DNA of 64,000 nt from Cylindrobasidium torrendii FP15055 ss-10 (taxonomy: Eukaryota; Basidiomycota; Agaricomycetes; Agaricales; Physalacriaceae): NCBI GenBank assembly GCA_000934385.1, contig KN880485.1:1-64000 (forward strand). Reading direction: 5' to 3'. How positions within the stretch are numbered: the first letter of the stretch is position 1; every line of letters begins with the position of its first letter. A program made the position numbers and the translations under genes. Below the pieces are notes generated by a model. It did no database searches. It worked only from the letters and a program-made list of their open reading frames with translations, and had not been told where the DNA came from. Positions 59,278-64,000 of the stretch are shown here, one piece after another.

Positions 59278-60246
59278 CGAGATTACTTTAGGAATGGCGA
59301 TGACCTTGTAATGACCATGGGGCTCTGTAGTCAGGGTGTTCGGAAGTGGCTATGGCTTACATCTACATTGTTCGGCGATTACGTCACTGATCGATCTCCC
59401 TCAGAAAGATGGCCATTGGCTGGGAAGTAGATACTTAAGTAGTAGTTCTAACTTCTCATGGCAAGTAGTTCTCACATGCGTCCATATCTGCTCGTTGTCT
59501 GTAAATCAGCGCAAGACTTCCAGGCTGACTGTGGATTTCATATAGTGATGGAGGTGTATTGAGTGGAATCGAAGATAGTGTCTCCAAATGCGCGGGATAG
59601 AGTTGAATCTATAGTATTTGGGTGTTCATCCGCCTCAGATCCTCGAGGCCCGATAGACAGTAGCGCATAAGTTATAGTATCTGTATCAATTTAACTCCCG
59701 GGTTGCATTGGACAGCCGATCCCAGGGTTAGTACCGATAGGAACTGGAGATTCATTTTCAGCCAGACTCATTCAGTACCCCATGAGCAGGGCCTCGAAGG
59801 ATCATTAGAACGAGCGTAGGGAATCACTCTCGTTGAAACCTCCCGATGCGCCATGTTTTTGTTTGTTTCAATGTGGTGGGTGAAAACAATGTCACGTAGC
59901 TATAGGTCGTTTATACCTGGGAGAACAATTGGCATTGGTTGGTAATCTAGTGTTCTTTCTTGCGAACGTGGTAGTCAAAGTCAAAGCTCAACATCGCGAT
60001 CATGCGGTGCCAATGCCGATTTCAGGTGCTCGGACTTCTTTCCCACTTGATGCTTATCACCCTCGAAAAGAACGAATGGAAACCAGAATGGTTTTATCAT
60101 GAATAAGGCCGCGGTCTCCTCACATCGCACCACTTCTCAGACTCCATTACTGTGATTCGAGCATAAACATGGGGACCAAACATAGATCTGATCCGATCAT
60201 AATAACCAACTCGTCTCATACTTCCACTACCAGGCTTCCTGATATC
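59278..60246. other. intergenic, AT-rich, ~0.97 kb
   Basis: Sequence between the kinase remnant and the first epimerase gene. Only short frames; no repeat or RNA was recognised. The right end is the epimerase promoter. Confidence 0.45.
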
Positions 60247-61738
<1,492 letters not shown>

Positions 61739-62104
61739 TGCAGAATCTAGAACTTGGACTCTTATATACCGGACATTTCGATAGGTAGCAAAACAACAAA
61801 ACTACTTGGTCGAAATATGACGAGTAAATTACATCTCCCTGTGTATAACTTCTAACATCTGAGCCTAAAGCTTAAACTCTCGGACATGTGCATGAACCAC
61901 AGCCGACAGTAGATATGTAGTATGTGTACATTTCATCGCAGACATTACACGGGTAGGCGGGAAGGGTATAGTAAGTATTAGTCCCCTTCACCTTATCCTC
62001 TTCCTTGAGCTTCATAAATAACCCCCACTTTCGTGCGGGATGTCCGTGAGCATAGCATATGTTCCTTTGTCGACCCAGCGCGTAGGATGGATGGGCGTAG
62101 ACGC
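61739..62104. other. convergent spacer between epimerase copies
   Basis: 366 bp between the stops of epimerase copies A and B. It presumably contains both 3' ends. It forms the unpaired centre of a large imperfect inverted repeat made by the two genes. Confidence 0.55.
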
Positions 62105-63602
62105 TTAGGCGCTGCCCTCGAAGCCATTAGGGTTCTGACTCTGCCAGTTCCAGAGATCATGGCACATTTCGACGAGGTTCTTGGTCGTATGGAAGCCAAG
62201 CTCCTTCTGTGCAAGCGCAGGGTCCGCGATGAGGGCGGGAACGTCACCAGCACTTCATCGTACATCAGCGCGCCGCCAAAAGAGAGGAGAGCAGACGCAC
62301 CGCCGAGGGCCAATCTCGAGCTTATAGTCAAAGCCAGTGGCCTTCCTCATCGCCTCCACAATTTCAAGTACGCTCTCGCCCTTGCCCGTACCAAGGTTGT
62401 ATTGCTTGTACTGTTTCTTTTTATCCGGGAAGATGTCCGAGTGGTCTTCGACGAGCTTGTTGAGGGCGAGAACATGGCCAGACGCGAGATCCATAACGTG
62501 AAGGTAGTCGCGCACACAGGTGCCGTCGCTGCGGATGGAGCTCAATGGAAGGCTTTTTACGGAAAGGCGTGGGATTTGACGTACGCGGTGGGGTAGTCGT
62601 TGCCCATGACATTTAGCGTTGGCGGGAGACGTCCGACAGCCATCTGTCCAAGAATGGGGAGAAGATTGAGAGGCGTTCCCTTGGGGTCCTCGCCGAAGCG
62701 GCCAGAGGGATGAGCACCAGCGGGGCTGTGAAATCTGAGTTCATGTCACAAGTAAAATAATGGACGGGCCCACTTGAAGTATCGCAAGGAAAGAGCCTTC
62801 CATTCAGGCTGGGCTATCGTCGGTACTCAGTACTTAGGTTCAACAAAAGTATGGGAACGCACCGGTGCAGAGGTCCTCGACAATCATCTCGCACATCACC
62901 TTGGTCTTGCCGTATGGGCTGAGAGCACCAAGCGGGGAAGTCTCGGGAATGGGAACCTTTGGGGGGATACCATAGACAGTCGCTGAAGATGAGTAGACGA
63001 AGCGTTTGCAGTCATACTCGTTCATCGTCTGAAGCAACTGAATTGTGGCGGAGGCGTTGTTGTGGTAGTACGTGAGTGGGATTTCAGTTGACTCGCCAAC
63101 AGCCTTCCAAGCCTGCTAAAATTGAGCAAGGGGGAGTGGACGGGTATATCTGGAAACGGACAGCAATATGGATGACGCCCCAGACTTTGCCCTTACCGCC
63201 CTGCTCTTCGAAGAGGGCGCGGACAACCTCTTTCTCTGTGATGTCGCCATCCTTGATGACAATGTTGTTTGTCTCTAGCCAATCTTCTTCGGAGAGGTCG
63301 GCAGGTTTGGTCTCGCTGGCCTGCTCTTCACGAGCCAGCTGGGAGACGCGCGCAAGGGCTTCTGGGAAGGAGTTGTGGCCATTGTCGATAGAGATGACCT
63401 TGTACTGGCGTGTCTTTACGAGGCAGTATACGACATGGGAACCTGGAGAGGGAGTAAGAAACATGTCCCACGGTCGAGGACAACTACATGCCAATGTACC
63501 CAGCGCCGCCAGTGACAATGACAGTCTGCGACAAGGTGAGAACTCGGCGGAAGCCTAAGCTGTTTCGGTGGTGCTAACTCTAAGCTTTGATGCTGTAGCC
63601 AT
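62105..63602 (-). CDS. GAL10: UDP-glucose 4-epimerase, copy B
   Basis: Second complete epimerase gene in inverted orientation. Start MATASKLR at 63602; the stop at 62105 follows [15 protein letters not shown]. Same exon plan as copy A: the GAGYIG/SHVVY split, an intron after VIHIA, introns around DLCT and RYFN, and one before DGTCVRDYL. All catalytic motifs are present: [27 protein letters not shown]. Protein about 380 aa. The second intron begins with GC (63491-63443), where copy A has a normal GTGCGC donor; without it the NAD loop would end in a stop. Sequence differences to copy A are spread through the coding region, so both seem to be maintained genes. Possible difference in expression or substrate range is not readable from sequence. 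Confidence 0.88.
63443..63491 (-). other. predicted GC-AG intron in epimerase copy B
   Basis: 49 nt, donor ATTG|GCATGT, acceptor CTCCAG. It joins GAGYIG to SHVVYCLVK. The homologous intron of copy A starts GTGCGC at the same codon position. The alternative GT four bases later shifts the frame. Confidence 0.75.
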
Positions 63603-64000
63603 GAGGGCGGGCTTGTTGTAATGAAGATGGGTGTTTGTGGACAAGTTGGAGTGTGCGATCGGACTTTTATCTGATCGGGGAGTTCGATTCCTCCGTTGTT
63701 GCGTCTATTTCGTTCGACAGCGTGTCGCGACCGAACGGATCCAGAGATCGATAGCACTCCGGGCTCTGAGCCAGCAGTCCACAGACGGTCCAGAAGATAG
63801 GCAGAGGCCTTTGCTAGAGCCCCGTTCTGTTTCGGGCCATCTTGAACGCCCCAGGTCCCGGCAGCCTCGTCCCGCATGTCGGCCCCCACCGTGCCGTGGC
63901 ACACCCCATACCAGCGACCACGCTGCTACCAGCTCCGTATTCGGTATTCGAATGTCATTGTCATCGTGGATCAATAAAAGAGATAGTGTTTTACCGACTT
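63603..64000. promoter_or_regulatory. upstream region of epimerase copy B
   Basis: About 400 bp to the window edge, with overlapping frames on the minus strand that show no domain. It probably contains the promoter of copy B; no TATA box is obvious. Confidence 0.4.

Noticed and set aside
63660..63700. T-arm-like sequence GTTCGATTC suggesting a tRNA
   Set aside because: No matching acceptor strand or cloverleaf could be built upstream.

Overview
The window is nuclear DNA of a filamentous basidiomycete, most likely an Agaricomycete. The evidence is gene-dense sequence on both strands, many 45-60 nt introns with GTRNGT donors and YAG acceptors, and lineage-typical proteins (a coiled-coil F-box protein, a MYND protein, a Cys-rich GPI-type wall protein, a C-terminally extended TAF2). 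No genus can be assigned. Most genes had to be rebuilt across introns by hand; where I give an exact protein length, every exon phase closes.

Left part (0-24.7 kb): mitochondrial ribosomal protein mL40 (+), COP9 signalosome subunit CSN2 (-), a Cys-rich GPI-anchored surface protein (+), the PI3P 5-kinase FAB1 (+, 11 exons, 2320 aa), TFIID subunit TAF2 with three bromodomains (-), the 40S assembly factor LTV1 (+, divergent from TAF2) and an uncharacterised acidic protein (-).

Centre (24.7-42 kb): a tentative unknown gene, a MYND zinc-finger protein (-), a short-chain dehydrogenase SDR1 (+), a conserved Ser/Pro-rich protein (-), nucleoporin NUP188 (+, 2010 aa) and an F-box protein (-).

Right part (42-64 kb): two related bHLH transcription factors (-) in unusually gene-poor surroundings, with a small four-helix membrane protein between them. 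Next come a tight cluster TBCA (+), MED11 (-) and a soluble twin-ABC ATPase (+), in which MED11 and the ATPase have start codons only 23 nt apart. After that is a decayed patch with a broken SDR1 paralogue and a truncated kinase-like fragment. The window ends with two complete UDP-glucose 4-epimerase genes facing each other tail to tail.

Functionally this is mostly core housekeeping (Pol II initiation, COP9, nuclear pore, phosphoinositide signalling, ribosome and tubulin biogenesis) plus fungal accessory genes. No mobile element, CRISPR array, rRNA or convincing tRNA gene was seen. Points deserving attention are three predicted GC-AG introns, the tandem bromodomains on TAF2, the inverted epimerase pair, the intact/broken SDR pair and the very short MED11-ATPase intergenic region.
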